Source: Lumbricus rubellus (Eukaryota; Annelida; Clitellata; Crassiclitellata; Lumbricidae). From it: a DNA stretch of 64,000 nt. The stretch spans positions 16,225,899-16,289,898 of the forward strand of contig OX243821.1 in the NCBI GenBank assembly GCA_945859605.1, written 5' to 3'. Shown here in pieces: positions 62,774-64,000 of the stretch (its first letter is position 1; every line of letters begins with the position of its first letter). The translations under genes were made by a program, and so were the position numbers. The notes beneath the pieces are model-generated. The model was not told where the DNA came from. It searched no databases and saw nothing but the letters and a program-made list of their open reading frames with translations.

Positions 62774-63172
62774 TAATCAACACATAGCGTATGCTTCTGT
62801 TTATAAATTCGCGTTTTGCAATCGTGACAACTTAATCAACAGACAGCTTATGCTTCTGTTTATCAATGCGCGTTTTGCAATCGTGACAACTTAATCAACA
62901 ATCAACACACAGCTTAAGCTTCTGTTTATCAATGCGCGTTTTGCAATCGTGATAAATTATAACTTAATCAACGCACAGCTTAAGCTTCTGTTTATCAATG
63001 CGCGTTTTGCAATCGTGATAAATTATAACTTAATCAACACACAGCTTAAGCTTCTGTTTATCAATGCGCGTTTTGCAATCGTGATAAATTATAACTTAAT
63101 CAACACACAGCTTATGCTTCTGTTTATCAATGCGCGTTTTCCACTCGTGATAACTTAATCAACAGACAGCTA
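62774..63172. repeat. ~60-66-bp VNTR, about 6.5 copies
   Basis: Units contain CAGCTTAAGCTTCTGTTTAT, CAATGCGCGTTTTGCAATCG, then TGATAAATTATAACTTAATC. Early copies lack the AAATTAT segment and are shorter (58 bp). Lies in the intron upstream of the sulfotransferase exon at 62644. Confidence 0.88.
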
Positions 63173-63404
63173 GTATCGATTTTATTATCAAGCACATGCT
63201 CCGAAGAGTCATTCAGACCGAATGAAAATATTGACAAAACTTGACAGTACTGTTGTCTGATTGGTGATATTGACGATATTTATAACGCAACCATATCACG
63301 AGATGTTGATTTTTTATGCCTCTTACTTATTTAACCTATTGTCGGCTTACACTATAGAAAGCAAAGGCACTGTCTACGCTGTCTACAGTTACGACCTGCC
63401 GATT

Positions 63405-63830
63405 TTTTATTCATTCATTCATTCATTCATTCAAGAATTTATATAGGGGCCTAGCGCTTCTTCAAGAGACTACTCAGAAGCGCTTCCGACGCTAGCACGG
63501 CATAACAGAACAGTTTTGAGTTTTAATTTTTTATGTTTCAATAATAACCCCCAGTAGACGTACAGTAGCTGCCGTGGGAGCCCATTCCAGACAACTGGGC
63601 CGATCACAGAAAAGGCTCTATTCTGCATCGTTGCAGTTCGTGCGAATGGGACCAAGAGCAATCCCTTGTGAAAGAAGGGGGCGGTGGCCCTGGGTACTCG
63701 TGGAGCAACAAAGCTGTCGCAAGTAGTCAGTTGCAATTCCAAGCTACATTGCCTAACTAGAGCAGCGATCCTAAATTCAATGCGCTGCTGAGTAGAAAGC
63801 CAGCGCAATGTCTCCAGCATGAACTATAGC
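63405..63830 (-). pseudogene. CR1-like non-LTR RT C-terminal remnant
   Basis: Minus frame: LRWLSTQQRIEFRIAALVRQ, APRVPRATAP, MQNRAFSVIGPVVWNGLP and LKTVLLCRASVGSASE, followed by GCGC...TATATAAATTC and (TGAA)n at 63411-63432. It lacks the RT core. Confidence 0.7.
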
Positions 63831-64000
63831 TGGACAAAAGAATCAAATTTAGGGATTTGGCCAATTAAACGCGCTGCAGTAGGCCTACAGGCTACGTTTT
63901 GACCAAACTTTTATGGAGCGTTATGCCCTGAAATTCAGGATATTGACCTCTCTGACGCTGTATAAATTCCTCAGCAGGGCCGGATTAAGCAATGTGGGGG
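63831..64000. other. window end, no recognised feature
   Basis: Possible new element start AGCAGGGCCGG at 63972; truncated. Confidence 0.3.

Noticed and set aside
62774..63172. Possible CRISPR-like array
   Set aside because: Direct head-to-tail repeat without unique spacers, in a eukaryotic intron; it is a VNTR.
63361..63400. Short similarity of CTGTCTACGCTG...GTTACGACCTGCC to exon 1 of transglutaminase B
   Set aside because: Only about 20 bases with an insertion; no open frame or splice context for a third copy, most likely chance.

Overview
The window is eukaryotic genomic DNA. Genes are split into short exons by GT-AG introns of 0.2 to 4.6 kb and buried in simple repeats, tRNA-derived SINEs, MITEs and non-LTR retrotransposon tails. 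The gene families, the repeat style (very frequent TAGGCCTA, elements ending in GCGCTATATAAAT) and a full-length metazoan transglutaminase pair point to a marine invertebrate. An echinoderm or related deuterostome is my best guess, but this is inference. Nothing is prokaryotic.

Four gene bodies are supported. (1) 873-5680 (+): the last two coding exons of a profilin (actin-monomer-binding protein), joined by a 4.5 kb intron that appears to use a GC-AG splice pair; the 5' part lies left of the window. (2) 16298-35395 (+): complete transglutaminase A, with a TATA box, a short non-coding first exon and 15 coding exons whose summed length (2301 nt) gives an open 766-residue protein. (3) 37934-57092 (+): complete transglutaminase B, a tandem paralogue with the same promoter layout, the same 15-coding-exon structure and the same phases (2445 nt, 814 residues). 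(4) 62644-60896 (-): the last two exons of a carbohydrate (Gal/GlcNAc/GalNAc 6-O type) sulfotransferase, convergent with transglutaminase B.

Both transglutaminases keep the Cys-His-Asp triad (A: C347/H406/D429; B: C394/H453/D476) and the four-domain factor XIII-A/TGM fold, so both should be calcium-dependent protein cross-linkers. They differ at the N-terminus. B starts MGCSCGK, a plausible dual-lipidation (membrane) signal, and has a proline-rich insert. A starts with an unrelated Cys/Pro/Val-rich 56-residue exon. The pair therefore looks like a duplication that split cellular location while keeping the enzyme.

The rest is mobile and repetitive DNA. Clear insertions with target duplications include a 190-bp hAT-type MITE that duplicated the splice donor of transglutaminase A exon 2; a four-deep nest (hAT in hAT in piggyBac-like in hAT) 48 bp upstream of that exon; an internally deleted Tc1/mariner element at 7.2 kb; and a second TA-flanked long-TIR element in intron 0 of B. 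Long microsatellites fill many introns. Several intron repeats are shared by both paralogues and so predate, or have been exchanged since, the duplication. All exon boundaries are read by eye from splice consensus, phase and paralogue comparison; no transcript data were available.
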